Part shown: piece after piece, positions 43,901 to 56,850 of the stretch
Layout of the letters: each line of letters opens with the position of its first letter
Position numbering within the stretch: the stretch's first letter is position 1
Source of the DNA: Acholoe squamosa
Taxonomy: Eukaryota; Annelida; Polychaeta; Phyllodocida; Polynoidae
NCBI GenBank assembly: GCA_949317995.1
Contig: OX439038.1
Coordinates: forward strand, 1,630,001-1,694,000
DNA: 64,000 nt
Reading direction: 5' to 3'
Position numbers and translations under genes: made by a program
The notes under the pieces: generated by a model
The model's database searches: none
What the model was told of the DNA's origin: nothing
What the model saw: the letters and a program-made list of their open reading frames with translations, nothing else

Positions 43901-44190
43901 GTAGGGCTTGGCATTCTACCCCCCTAAATGGAATAAACCACGCATCACCTTCTGAATGCACTTTTCCGACACCCCTTTCTTTGATTGGGAGTGATAATTT
44001 TTTTACCAAGGGAGATGGGGGTTGGGGGGTTGCTGAAAGATCACCACAATGCATTTCCTAGATCTCATGAAGCCTGACAAAAATATCTTACCATGAATTG
44101 TCTATATCAGTTTGAGAATAACTCTAAGCACCTGTTTCACATTTCCGACACCCCGTTCTTTGATTGGGAGTGATAACATTTTTTAACAAA
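40906..44190. other. Intergenic region upstream of RGC exon 1
   Basis: Should contain the promoter and 5' UTR of the downstream receptor gene just above 40,905, but I see no diagnostic promoter element. Holds a dispersed palindromic repeat (41,705-41,880) and diverged duplicates of a block containing ggcaaaatcccatgcagta (42,558-42,650, 43,277-43,383 and again 44,962-45,060). A direct repeat, aaaatatcttaccatgaatt and following, lies at 43,768-43,835 and 44,079-44,145. Confidence 0.5.
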
Positions 44191-44194
44191 GGGA

Positions 44195-44850
44195 GATCTG
44201 TATATGAAGATTTCAGAGTGCTTTTTATACATGAAGCACACCCTGTGCATGAAGATTTCAGAGTGCTTTTTATACACAAAGTACACCCTGTACATGAAGA
44301 TTTCAGAGTGCTTTTTATACATGAAGCACACCCTGTATATGAAGATTTCAGAGTGCATTTTATACATGAGCAGCACCCTGTACATGAAGATTTCAGAGTG
44401 CATTTTATACATGAAGCACACCCTGTACATGAAGATTTTAGAGTGCATTTTATACATGAAGCATGCCCTGTACATGAAGATTTCAGAGTGATTTTTATAA
44501 ATGAAGCACGTCCTGTACATGAAGATTTCAGAGTGCTTTTAGATTTCAGAGTGCTTTTCATACATGAAGCACACCCTGTACATGAAGATTTCAGAGTGCT
44601 TTTTATACATGAAGCATGTCCTGTACATTAGGATTTCCGAGTGCTTTTTATACATGAAGCACACCCTGTACAGGAAGGTTTCAGAATGCTTTATATACAT
44701 GTGGCATGGAATGGGAGAAGGGGTCTTAGAACCCTTTGCACTAAGACCCCTTTTCGCAGATCGTGTCACACATGAAGCACACCATGTACATGAAGATTTC
44801 AGAGTGCTTTTTATACATGAAGCACACCCTGTACATGAAGATTTATAATA
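44195..44850. repeat. 45-bp minisatellite, open on both strands
   Basis: About 14 copies of a 45-bp unit (atgaagatttcagagtgctt, tttatacatgaagcacaccc, tgtac). The period is divisible by three, so both strands carry long frames. A hairpin insert (aaggggtctta / taagacccctt, 44,718-44,752) interrupts the array at 44,700-44,775. Confidence 0.92.
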
Positions 44851-45634
44851 CTCAAAGTTTACCGGTCTATAAGGTGTATCTGTGCAAGGCACACCTGCTC
44901 CTTTCAATATTTCTTAATGTATGACGTCACTGTAACATTCATTATGTTACTATGTTACTCCTCTACCACCCTTTTTGGTCAAGAGTAGATGTTCGGCAAA
45001 ATCCCATGCAGTAATGTTTTCCATTGTGTCATGTTGGCATCCAACAGTATACTCAGCATACAATTACAATGACACTGATTTTATTTCTCAAAACCTCATA
45101 GAGGTACACGAGATGTAAATGTATATACAAGTTATTAAACAAAATCTGATGCTATTACATGTACTAACACCTAAAATGGTAAATGTACAGGAGATTCAGT
45201 TGGATAGCAGTGATGGCTATAGAAGATGAAATATATAAATAGTGAAACACATTGTTAATTTGCTGATCTATCAGAGTGGTTTCAGCAGCACCGTTTTTCA
45301 TGTTAGTACTGAAGTCACTTGTTCTACTATACTAACATTATATTTGATACACAAATAAGTATAGGACTTTTTTTATACCTATGATTTAGATCCTTGGTTA
45401 GGGATACAAGTGTAGCACCTGTTTATTGGCCGGACTGGTATGGATGGTTATCATTGACAAGGATAACACATGTGAGATTCTGCAATTAATGCTTCGGGAT
45501 TTTAATTAGATGCAATCAGGAGCACCAGTTACAGAGGGAGATGCTGGTATTTGCTTTGTAATGCTGACATTATATTCATGAGGCAAGTTTGACCATTATG
45601 AACTGGACAAACTATGACAGTTTTTGTAGTTTTT

Positions 45635-45815
45635 TTTTAGTCCACACTATTGAACAATTCAGCTCCCGGTCTCATTGTGAGGGGTGTTAGGAATTTACAA
45701 CGTCCTTGATCAAAAGTGGGACATCTAAAAAAGTAGTGCATTTCATCACCTATTTCTCCCCTAGTACAAAGTGGGCAGAGCCTGTCTTTGTGACGGTTTA
45801 AGCTAAAGTAGGCCT
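45635..45815 (-). pseudogene. LINE 3' end fragment (C-terminal zinc-finger-like motif)
   Basis: Minus strand reads RHKDRLCPLCTRGEIGDEMH then YFFRCPTFDQGRCKFL, the C-x2-C ... H ... C motif found at the end of many LINE RT proteins. It decays with stops after ELFNSVD. No RT is adjacent. Confidence 0.7.
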
Positions 45816-46009
45816 AAACTTTCACTGGCCTGGTGAAACCCTTCAAATTACTCCAAAATATGAAGGTAAACAGTTTTCAGGTACAGGTGTTCCCCTATTA
45901 CTACAGGTAGTTGTCTTTGACGTGTGTGTGTGCTCCTACACCCTTCCACCACCATCTCCTTCAAACACTCAGCTGCTCCAGTCAGTCACACTGTGTTTTT
46001 GTAGCCTCT

Positions 46010-49000
46010 AATTATAATGATGTGTGTGTCTGGGTGTGTACAGTCTATACCTGGGGATGTGTAGCCTCTATTTATAGAGATGTGCGTGTCTGGGTGTGTA
46101 CAGTCTATACCTGGGGATGTGTAGCCTCTATTTATAGAGATGTGCGTGTCTGGGTGTGTACAGTCTATACCTGGGTTGTGTAGCCTCTAATTATAGAGAT
46201 GTGTGTGTCTGTGTGTACAGTCTATACCTGGGGATGTGTAGCCTCTAATTATAGAGATGTGTGTGTCTGGGTGTACAGTCTATACCTGGGGATGTGCAGC
46301 CTCTAATTATAGAGATGTGTGTATCTTTGTGTGTACAGTCTATACCTGGGGATGTGTAGCCTCTAATTATAGAGATGTGTGTATCTGTGTGTCAGTCTAT
46401 ACCTGGGGATGTGTAGCCTCTAATTATAGAGATGTGTGTGTCTGGGTGTACAGTCTATACCTGGGGATGTGTAGCCTCTAATTATAGAGATGTGTGTGTC
46501 TGTGTGTACGGTCTATACCTGGGGATGTGTAGCCTCTAATTATAGAGATGTGTGTGTCTGTGTGTGTCAGTCTATATCTTGGGATGTGTAGCCTCTAATT
46601 ATAGAGATGTGTGTGTCTGGGTGTGTATACTCTATACCTGGTGATGTGTAGCCTCTAATTATAGAGATGTGTGTGTCTGTGTGTGTCAGTCTATATCTGG
46701 GGATGTGTAGCCTCTAATTATAGAGATGTGTGTGTCTGTGTGTACGGTCTATACCTGGGGATGTGTAGCCTCTAATTATAGAGATGTGTGTGTCTGTGTG
46801 TGTCAGTCTATACCTGGGGATATGTAGCCTCTGATTATAGAGATGTGTGTGTCTGTGTGTGTCAAGCTATACCTGGGGATGTGTAGCCTCTAATTATAGA
46901 GATGTATGTGTCTGTTTGTGTACAGTCTATACCTGGGGATGTGTGGCCTCTAATTATACAGATGTGTGTGTCTGGGTATGTACAGTCTATACCTGGGGAT
47001 GTGTAGCCTCTAATTATAGAGATGTGTGTGTCTGTGTGTGTCAAGCTATACCTGGGGATGTGTAGCCTCTAATTATAGAGATGTGTGTGTCTGTGTGTGT
47101 CAAGCTATACCTGGGGATGTGTAGCCTCTAATTATAGAGATGTATGTGTCTGTGTGTGTACAGTCTATACCTGGGAATGTGTAGCCTCTAATTATAGAGA
47201 TGTGTATGTCTGGGTGTGTACGGTCTATACCTGGGGATGTGTGGCCTCTAATTATAGAGATGTGTGTATCTGTGTGTACAGTCTATACCTGGGGATGTGT
47301 AGCCTCTAATTATAGAGATGTGTGTGTCTGGGTGTGTACAGTCTATACCTGGGGATGTGTAGCCTCTAATTATAGAGATGTGTGTGTCTGGGTGTACAGT
47401 CTATACCTGGGGATGTGTAGCCTCTAATTATAGAGATGTGTTTGTCTGGGTGTGTACGGTCTATACCTGGGGATGTGTAGCCTCTAATTATAGAGATGTG
47501 TGTATCTTTGTGTCAGTCTATACCTGGGGATGTGTAGCCTCTAATTATAGAGATGTGTGTGTCTGGGTGTACAGTCTATACCTGGGGATGTGTAGCCTCT
47601 AATTATAGAGATGTGTGTATCTGTGTGCGTACAGTCTATACCTGGGGATGTGTAACCTCTGATTATAGAGATGTGTGTGTCTGTGTGTACAGTCTATACC
47701 TGGGGATCTGTAGCCTCTAATTATAGAGATGTGTGTGTCTGTGTGTACAGTCTATACCTGGGGATGTGTAGCCTCTAATTATAGAGATGTGTGTATCTGT
47801 GTGTGTACAGTCTATAACTGGGGATGTGTAGCCTCTAATTATAGAGATGTGTGTGTCTGGGTGTACAGTCTATAACTGGGGATGTGCAGCCTCTAATTAT
47901 AGAGATGTGTGTGTCTGTGTGTACAGTCTATACCTGGGGATGTGCAGCCTCTAATTATAGAGATGTGTTTATCTGTGTGTGTACAATCTATACCTCGGGA
48001 TCTGTAGCCTCTAATTATAGAGATGTGTGTGTCTGTGTGTACAGTCTATACCTGGGGATCTGTAGCCTCTAATTATAGAGATGTGTGTGTCTGTGTATAC
48101 AGTCTATACCTGGGGATGTGTAGCCTCTAATTATAGAGATGTGTGTGTCTGTGTGTACGGTCTATAACTGGGGATGTGTAGCCTCTAATTATAGAGATGT
48201 GTGTGTCTGGGTGTGTACAGTCTATACCTGGGGATGTGTAGCCTCTAATTATAGAGATGTGTGTGTCTGTGTGTACAGTCTATACCTGGGGATGTGTGGC
48301 CTCTAATTATAGAGATGTGCGTATCTGTGTGTGTACATTCTATATCTGGGGATGTGTAGCCTCTAATTATAGAGATGTATGTGTCTGGGTGTTTACGGTC
48401 TATACCTGGGGATGTGTGGCCTCTAATTATAGAGATGTGTATGTCTGGGTGTGTACGGTCTATACCTGGGGATGTGTGGCCTCTAATTATAGAGATGTGT
48501 ATGTCTGGGTGTGTACGGTCTATACCTGGGGATGTGCAGCCTCTAATTATAGAGATGTGTGTGTCTGTGTGTAGAGTCTATACCTGGGGATGTGTAGCCT
48601 CTAATTATAGAGATGTGTGTGTCTGGGTGTGTCAGTCTATACCTGGGGATGTGTAGCCTCTAATTATAGATATGCGTGTGTCTGGGTGTGTACGGTCTAT
48701 ACCTGGGGATGTGTGGCCTCTAATTATAGAGATGTGTGTATCTGGGTGTGTACAGTCTATACCTGGGGATGTGCAGCCTCTAATTATAGAGATGTGTGTG
48801 TCTGAGTGTGTACAGTCTTTACCTGGGGATGTGTAGCCTCTAATTATAGAGATGTGTGTGTCTGTGTGTACAGTCTATACCTGGGGATGTGTAGCCTCTA
48901 ATTATAGAGATGTGTGTATCTGTTTGTGTACAGTCTATACCTGGGGATGTGTGGCCTCTAATTATACAGATGTGTGTGTCTGTTTGTGTACAGTCTATAC

Positions 49001-51780
49001 CTGGGGATGTGTAGCCTCTAATTATAGAGATGTGTGTATCTGGGTGTGTACGGTCTATACCTGGAGATGTGTAACCTCTAATTATAGAGATGTGTGTATC
49101 TGGGTGTGTACAGTCTATACCTGGGGATGTGTAGCCTCTAATTATAGAGATGTGTGTGTCTGTGTGTACAGTCTATACCTGGGGATGTGTAGCCTCTAAT
49201 TATAGAGATGTGTGTATCTGTGTGTGTACAGTCTATACCTGGGGATGTGCAACCTCTAATTATAGAGATGTATGTGTCTGTGTGTACAGTCTATACCTGG
49301 GGATGTGTAGCCTCTAATTATAGAGATGTGTGTATCTGGGTGTGTACGGTCTATACCTGGGGATGTGTAACCTCTGATTATAGAGATGTGTGTATCTGGG
49401 TGTGTACGGTCTATACCTGGGGATGTGCAACCTCTAATTATAGAGATGTGTGTGTCTGTGTGTACAGTCTATACCTGGGGATGTGTAGCCTCTACTTATA
49501 GAGATGTGTGTATCTGGGTGTGTACAATCTTTACCTGGGGATGTGCAGCCTCTAATTATAGAGATGTGTGTGTCTGTGTGTACGGTCTATACCTGGGGAT
49601 GTGTAGCCTCTAATTATAGAGATGTGTGTGTCTGTGTGTACAGTCTATACCTGGGGATGTGTGGCCTCTAATTATAGAGATGTGTGTGTCTGTGTGTAGA
49701 GTCTATACCTGGGGATGTGTAGCCTCTAATTATAGAGATGTGTGTATCTGTGTGTGTACAATCTATACCTCGGGATCTGTAGCCTCTAATTATAGAGATG
49801 TGTGTGTCTGTGTGTACAGTCTATACCTGGGGATGTGTAGCCTCTAATTATAGAGATGTGTGTATCTGTGTGTGTACAATCTATACCTCGGGATCTGTAG
49901 CCTCTAATTATAGAGATGTGTGTGTCTGTGTGTACAGTCTATACCTGGGGATGTGTAGCCTCTAATTATAGAGATGTGTGTATCTTTGTGTCAGTCTATA
50001 CCTGGGGATGTGTAGCCTCTAATTATAGAGATGTGTGTGTCTGTGTGTACAGTCTATACCTGGGGATGTGTAGCCTCTAATTGGTCAATTCTCACGAAAA
50101 TGGAGCACAGTGCTTGGGAAGGGGAAAATCGTGAACTTCTTGTATCATTCCAATTTTCTTTTGGCTAAAAGCTATTGGGCAATACAGATTCCTGACAAAA
50201 TTGGGAACACTAATCTTGTAAATTGAACATTCTATGCCATTTCTTATTGTGTTTGAAAGTGGACCTACGTACGGTGATGCATCCATTCTCTACCTTGTAC
50301 TTATCTTAGATATGACATCTTATGTATTTCATCTTTTTTTTTCTCACCTTGAAACATTCAAAATACACACATTTCACCCTATATTGGGATAGATACTGAT
50401 GGTAGACATGCAAAAGTATGTACCCACAGCAAGATATTACTGACAGTAATGTAAAAGTATGCACAACAAAGCCATCCCCCCCTTATTAAGTGTTTGTGAC
50501 ACAAGAAAGTTATGGTGACCCTGTGCTCCATTTTCGTGAGAATTGACCAATTATAGATATGTGTGTGTCTGTGTGTACAGTCTATACCTGGGGATGTGTA
50601 GCCTCTGATTATAGAGATGTGTGTGTCTGTGTGTACGGTCTATACCTGGGGATGTAGCCTCTAATTATAGAGATGTATGTGTATGTGTGTACAGTCTATA
50701 CCTGGGGATGTGTAGCCTCTAATTATAGAGATGTGTGTGTCTGTGTGTACAGTCTATACCTGGGGATGTGTAGCCTCTAATTATAGAGATGTGTGTGTCT
50801 GTGTGTACAGTCTATACCTGGGGATGTGTAGCCTCTGATTATAGAGATGTGTGTGTCTGTGTGTACAGTCTATACCTGGGGATGTGTAGCCTCTGATTAT
50901 AGAGATGTGTGTGTCTGGGTGTGTACAGTCTATACCTGGGGATGTGTAGCCTCTAATTATAGAGATGTGTGTGTCTGTGTGTACAGTCTATACCTGGGGA
51001 TGTGTAGCCTCTAATTATAGAGATGTGTGTATCTGTGTGTGTACATTCTATATCTGGGGATGTGTGGCCTCTAATTTTAGAGATGTGTGTGTCTGGGTGT
51101 GTATAGTCTATACCTGGGGATCTGTAGCCTCTAATTATAGAGATGTGTGTATCTGGGTGTGTACAGTCTATACCTGGGGATGTGTAGCCTCTAATTATAG
51201 AGATGTGTGTGTCTGTGTGTACAGTCTATACCTGGGGATGTGTAGCGTCTAATTTTAGAGATGTGTGTATTTGGGTGTGTCGGTCTATACTTGGGGATGT
51301 GTAGCCTCTGATTATAGAGATGTGTGTATCTGGGTGTGTACAGTCTATACCTGGTGATTTGTAGCCTCTAATTATAGAGATGTGCGTATCTGGGTGTGTA
51401 CAGTCTATACCTGGGGATGTGTAGCGTCTAATTATAGAGATGTGTGTGTCTGTGTGTACAGTCTATACCTGGGGTTGTGTAGCCTCTAATTATAGATATG
51501 TGCGTGTCTGGGTGTGTACAGTCTATACCTGGGTTGTGTAGCCTCTGATTATAGAGATGTGTGTGTCTGTGTGTACGGTCTATACCTGGGGATGTGTAGC
51601 CTCTAATTATAGAGATGTGTGTATCTGGGTGTGTACGGTCTATACCTGGGGATGTGTAGCCTCTAATTATAGAGATGTGTGTATCTGGGTGTGTACAGTC
51701 TATACCTGGGGATGTGCAGCCTCTGATTATAGAGATGTGTGTATTTGGGTGTGTCAGTCTATACCTGTGGATGTGTAGCC
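46010..51780. repeat. 58-60-bp minisatellite, about 90 copies
   Basis: Units contain gtctatacctggggatgtgt then agcctctaattatagagatg and a variable (tg)n/gggtgtg block, which makes units 58 or 60 bp. Where 60-bp units run together the frame stays open (20-residue repeat with VYTWGCVASNYRDV), but 58-bp units break it, so no protein is credible. Interrupted by a 466-bp element at 50,083-50,548. Confidence 0.95.
50083..50548. mobile_element. 466-bp MITE with 28-bp perfect TIRs
   Basis: Perfect 28-bp terminal inverted repeats (50,083-50,110 and 50,521-50,548) starting ggtcaattctcacg. It sits inside one minisatellite unit, with AATT on both sides (50,079-50,082 and 50,549-50,552), where the uninterrupted unit has a single aatt. 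No transposase frame inside. Confidence 0.9.
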
Positions 51781-51784
51781 AGGT

Positions 51785-53545
51785 CCTCTAATCATCGAGA
51801 TGTGTAACCTGATGTAGGTTTGTCCTCAACTTGAACTTAGGAACAGGGGATATTCAGCAAAGTCTCAGGGAATTGTAGTTAATCTCAGATCCCCTTCACC
51901 TGACACAAAGTCGTCAAGTCTGCAGAGCTTTCATGCTTTATAGCCCAAAATTGGCTATAAAGGATAAAGGATATATAGTACCTAGGAGGGGTCAATGGAA
52001 ATGTTGATAATTTCACCTCCAAAGCAGGGACCATTTTGTGACATTCTTTATTTTGACACTTACTTTCCCTGTTGGGATGGGTGAAGATAGATTTCTGATA
52101 TCATAAAACCTCCCTTAGAAGCCTATTGGAGCTGTCAGCAATTTGGGATTTGAGTGCAAATTTGACTTCTAGTGTTTACTTAAGTTGGGGGATTGGCTTA
52201 TAAGAGAGATTTGAAATAAAGTGAATTACAGTTAAGCCTTCTTTAAGCTTCTAAGGGAGGGTTTACAATAATGTCCACGATACTAGGACCTATGGCACTC
52301 AGTCGTCATCTCATACATGGAAGTCATGTATTTTAACCTGTATTTTTAGTGTTGTACCATAGTGTTTTGTACTGTTATGATGTTCCCTAGTGTCTGTATT
52401 ATTAATCATTAGTGACCTGTGAGAATAGTTTTGCCCATAAGGCAAGGAAGATATGGAGTCCTTACTATGATGTGCATTCCAACAACTGCTTGGCTCCAGC
52501 CTACTCCTAGAGGAATTATACAGGTAGAGCGTCGAAAGGGCGAGCTTGTACCTTTTTCTAGTGAATAAAATTGCTGTTGAAACTTGGAACTTTACTCTCC
52601 AAACACTAAGGCTATTCAATAGCAGAGGCTCTAACCCTATACATGAAGAGCATAGAAGACTCCCCCAAACAAACAATTATAACTGGAGGTCCTCTGCTCA
52701 AACTTAGTAGTACTTCATTGACCTCTGGTAGGAAGGGGTTGGGGCAGAGACTCCTCATGTGAAAGCAAACTGGGAAAACTAAAGTGTCCCTACACGATGT
52801 AACACTGGATCAAAGGCACAGGAAATTAGCCAAACAGGCAAGAAATGTGGTCTGAAATCAATCAGACATCAAATCTCAATGTGCACATACACATCAAAAT
52901 GTCAGTACTTACTTTACATTACTTGCAGTTTGGTTTCCAGGGTGACAGTCTTACTTTGTGAGGTCTTCTTCCCACTGCCCTCTCCTAGAATGTGTCTTTG
53001 CCTTGGTGATGATATAACTGGTACTTCTTATTCATCTGCCTACCACAAAGTACACTGTAGCTGTTTGAGCAGCGTTGTTGTGTGTGTCTCGAAATGACAG
53101 TGGCTCACTGGAGTGTGTGATACCAACTCACTGTAGACCTTAAAAGGATCTGACGTCCATGCATACATATAAACATATATACATATACAACCAATTTATG
53201 ACGTGTCCTTCAGTAAATATATTTCAAGGACGATATGAAATCTACCAGTGCAGCTGATAAAGAATATTTCTTAATCTTGTAAAGCATGAGGTTAAAAAGT
53301 GTTGATGATGAAAACTTGAAAAGAAATTGTCAATTCCATAAAAAATAGATATTCTAAAATTTTTGCCCAAAGGTTTTTCTGTCATTAATTAGGCACTAAG
53401 AGAGAAGTGCCTGTATAGTTGATTCCATGTGGAGATGATGCTGTATACAGTGATAAATCCGTAAACAATATCTGTGATTATCTAAATCTTTGGTAAGTTT
53501 AAGTTAAATGACTACTCCTGTTTGTTTAAATCTTACTAGAGCAGA
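51785..53545. other. Intergenic, no gene; possible old LTR fragment
   Basis: No supported exon. At about 52,340-52,620 (+) a stretch ending in ctagtgaataaaattgctgt and tgaaac resembles the R/U5 part of a retroelement LTR (polyadenylation signal followed by a short U5), but ends and target duplications could not be fixed. Confidence 0.35.
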
Positions 53546-53549
53546 CTCC

Positions 53550-56500
53550 CCCATAACAGATACTGTATAACCCCATGTACAAGGCACACTAACATATAAC
53601 AGATACTGTATAACCCCATGTACAAGGCACACTAACATATAACAGATACTGTATAACCCCATGTACAAGGCACACTAACATATAACAGATACTGTATAAC
53701 CCCATGTATAAGGCACACTCACATATAACAGATACTGTATAACCCCATATATGAGGCACACTAACATATAACAGATACTGTATAACCCCATGTATAAGGC
53801 ACACTAACATATAACAGATACTGTATAACCCCATGTATAAGGCACTAACATATAACAGATACTGTATAACCCCATGTATAAGGCACACTAACATAATACA
53901 GATACAGTATAACCCATGTATAAGGCACACTAACATAATACAGATACTGTATAACCTCATGTATAAGGCACACTGACATATAACAGATACTGTATAACCC
54001 CATGTATAAGGCACACTAACATATAACAGATACTGTATAACCCCATGTATAAGGCACACTCACATATAACAGATACTGTATAACCCCATGTATAAGGCAC
54101 ACTAACATAATACAGATACTGTATAACCCCATGTATAAGGCACACTCACATATAACAGATACTGTATAACCCCATGTACAAGGCACACTAACATATAACA
54201 GATACTGTATAACCCTATGTATAAGGCACTAACATATAACAGATACTGTATAACCCCATGTATAAGGCACACTAACATATAACAGATACTGTATAACCCC
54301 ATGTATAAGGCACACTAACATATAACAGATACTGTATAACCCCATGTATAAGGCACACTAACATATAACAGATACTGTATAACCCCATGTATAAGGCACT
54401 AACATAATACAGATACTGTATAACCCTATGTATAAGGCACACTAACATATAACAGATACTGTATAACCCCATGTATAAGGCACACTCACATATAACAGAT
54501 ACTGTATAACCCCATGTATAAGGCACACTGACATATAACAGATACTGTATAACCCCATGTATAAGGCACACTAACATATAACAGATACTGTATAACCCCA
54601 TGTATAAGGCACACTAACATATAACAGACACTGTATAACCCCATGTATAAGGCACACTCACTTATAACAGATACTGTATAACCCCATGTATAAGGCACAC
54701 TAACATAATACAGATACTGTATAACCCCATGTATAAGGCACTAACATATAACAGATACTGTATAACCCCATGTATAAGGCACACTAACATATAACAGATA
54801 CTGTATAACCCCATGTATAAGGCACTAACATATAACAGATACTGTATAACCCCATGTATAAGGCACACTAACATAATACAGATACTGTATAACCCCATGT
54901 ATAAGGCACACTAATATATAACAGATACTGTATAACCCCATGTATAAGGCACACTAACATAATACAGATACTGTATAACCCCATGTATAAGGCACACTAA
55001 CATATAACAGATACTGTATAACCCCATGTATAAGGCACACTGACATAATACAGATACTGTATAACCCCATGTATAAGGCACACTAACATATAACAGATAC
55101 TGTATAACCCCATGTATAAGGCACACTGACATAATACAGATACTGTATAACCCCATGTATAAGGCACTAACATAATACAGATACTGTATAACCCCATGTA
55201 TAAGGCACACTAACATATAACAGATACTGTATAACCCCATGTATAAGGCACACTGACATAATACAGATACTGTATAACCCCATGTATAAGGCACACTAAC
55301 ATATAACAGATACTGTATAACCCCATGTATAAGGCACACTAACATATAACAGATACTGTATAACCCCATGTATAAGGCACACTGACATATAACAGATACT
55401 GTATAACCCCATGTATAAGGCACACTAACATATAACAGATACTGTATAACCCCATGTATAAGGCACACTAGAATATAACAGATACTGTATAACCCCATGT
55501 ATAAGGCACACTCACATATAACAGATACTGTATAACCCCATGTATAAGGCACACTAACATATAACAGATACTGTATAACCCCATGTATAAGGCACACTAA
55601 CATATAACAGATACTGTATAACCCCATGTATAAGGCACACTCACATAGAACAGATACTGTATAACCCCATGTATAAGGCACACTAACATATAACAGATAC
55701 TGTATAACCCCATGTATAAGGCACACTCACATAATACAGATACTGTATAACCCCATGTATAAGGCACACTAACATATAACAGATACTGTATAACCCCATG
55801 TATAAGGCACACTCACATATAACAGATACTGTATAACCCCATGTATAAGGCACACTAACATATAACAGATACTGTATAACCCCATGTATAAGGTACACTA
55901 ACATATAACAGATACTGTATAACCCCATGTATAAGGCACACTATAATATAACAGATACTGTATAACCCCATGTATAAGGCACACTAACATATAACAGATA
56001 CTGTATAACCCCATGTATAAGGCACACTCACATATAACAGATACTGTATGACCCCATGTATAAGGCACACTATAATATAACAGATACAGTATAACCCCAT
56101 GTATAAGGCACACTAACATATAACAGATACTGTATAACCCCATGTATAAGGTACACTTACATATAACAGATACTGTATAACCCTATGTATAAGGCACACT
56201 AACATATAACAGATACTGTATAACCCCATGTATAAGGTACACTAACATATAACAGATACTGTATAACCCCATGTATAAGGTACACTAACATATAACAGAT
56301 ACTGTATAACCCCATGTACAAGGCACACTAACATAATACAGATACTGTATAACCCCATGTATAAGGCACACTATAATATAACAGATACAGTATAACCCCA
56401 TGTATAAGGCACACTAACATATAACAGATACAGTATAACCCCATGTATAAGGCACTAACATAATACAGATACTGTATAACCCCATGTATAAGGCACACTA

Positions 56501-56850
56501 ACATATAACAGATACTGTATAACCCCATGTATAAGGCACTAACATAATACAGATACTGTATAACCCCATGTATAAGGCACACTAACATATAACATATACT
56601 GTATAACCCCATGTATAAGGCACACTCACATATAACAGACACTGTATAACCCCATGTATAGGGCACACTCACATATAGCAGATACTGTATAACCCCATGT
56701 ATAAGGCACACTCACATATAACAGATACTGTATAACCCCATGTATAAGGCACACTAACATATAACAGATACTGTATAACCCCATGTATAAGGCACACTAT
56801 AATATAACAGATACTGTATAATCCCATGTATAAGGCACACCCACATATAA
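53550..56850. repeat. 43-bp minisatellite, about 75 copies
   Basis: Unit: cacactaacatataacagat, actgtataaccccatgtata, agg. Copies are highly alike, with recurring variants (cacactcacat, cacactgacat, cataatacag, a 2-bp deletion ggcactaac). Long minus-strand frames built from YTWGYTVSVIC, CLIHGVIQYLLY and ALYMGLYSICYM are the three readings of the same unit, since 43 is not a multiple of three. Confidence 0.95.

Noticed and set aside
46010-49850. Many plus-strand open frames with a VYTWGCVASNYRDV repeat as a secreted repeat protein
   Set aside because: They exist only where 60-bp units run together; 58-bp units shift the frame, no start context or splice signals, and the same unit is open in other frames.
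53589-56711. Minus-strand hydrophobic repeat proteins (up to 271 residues)
   Set aside because: A 43-bp unit without stops read in rotating frames; all frames are equally open.
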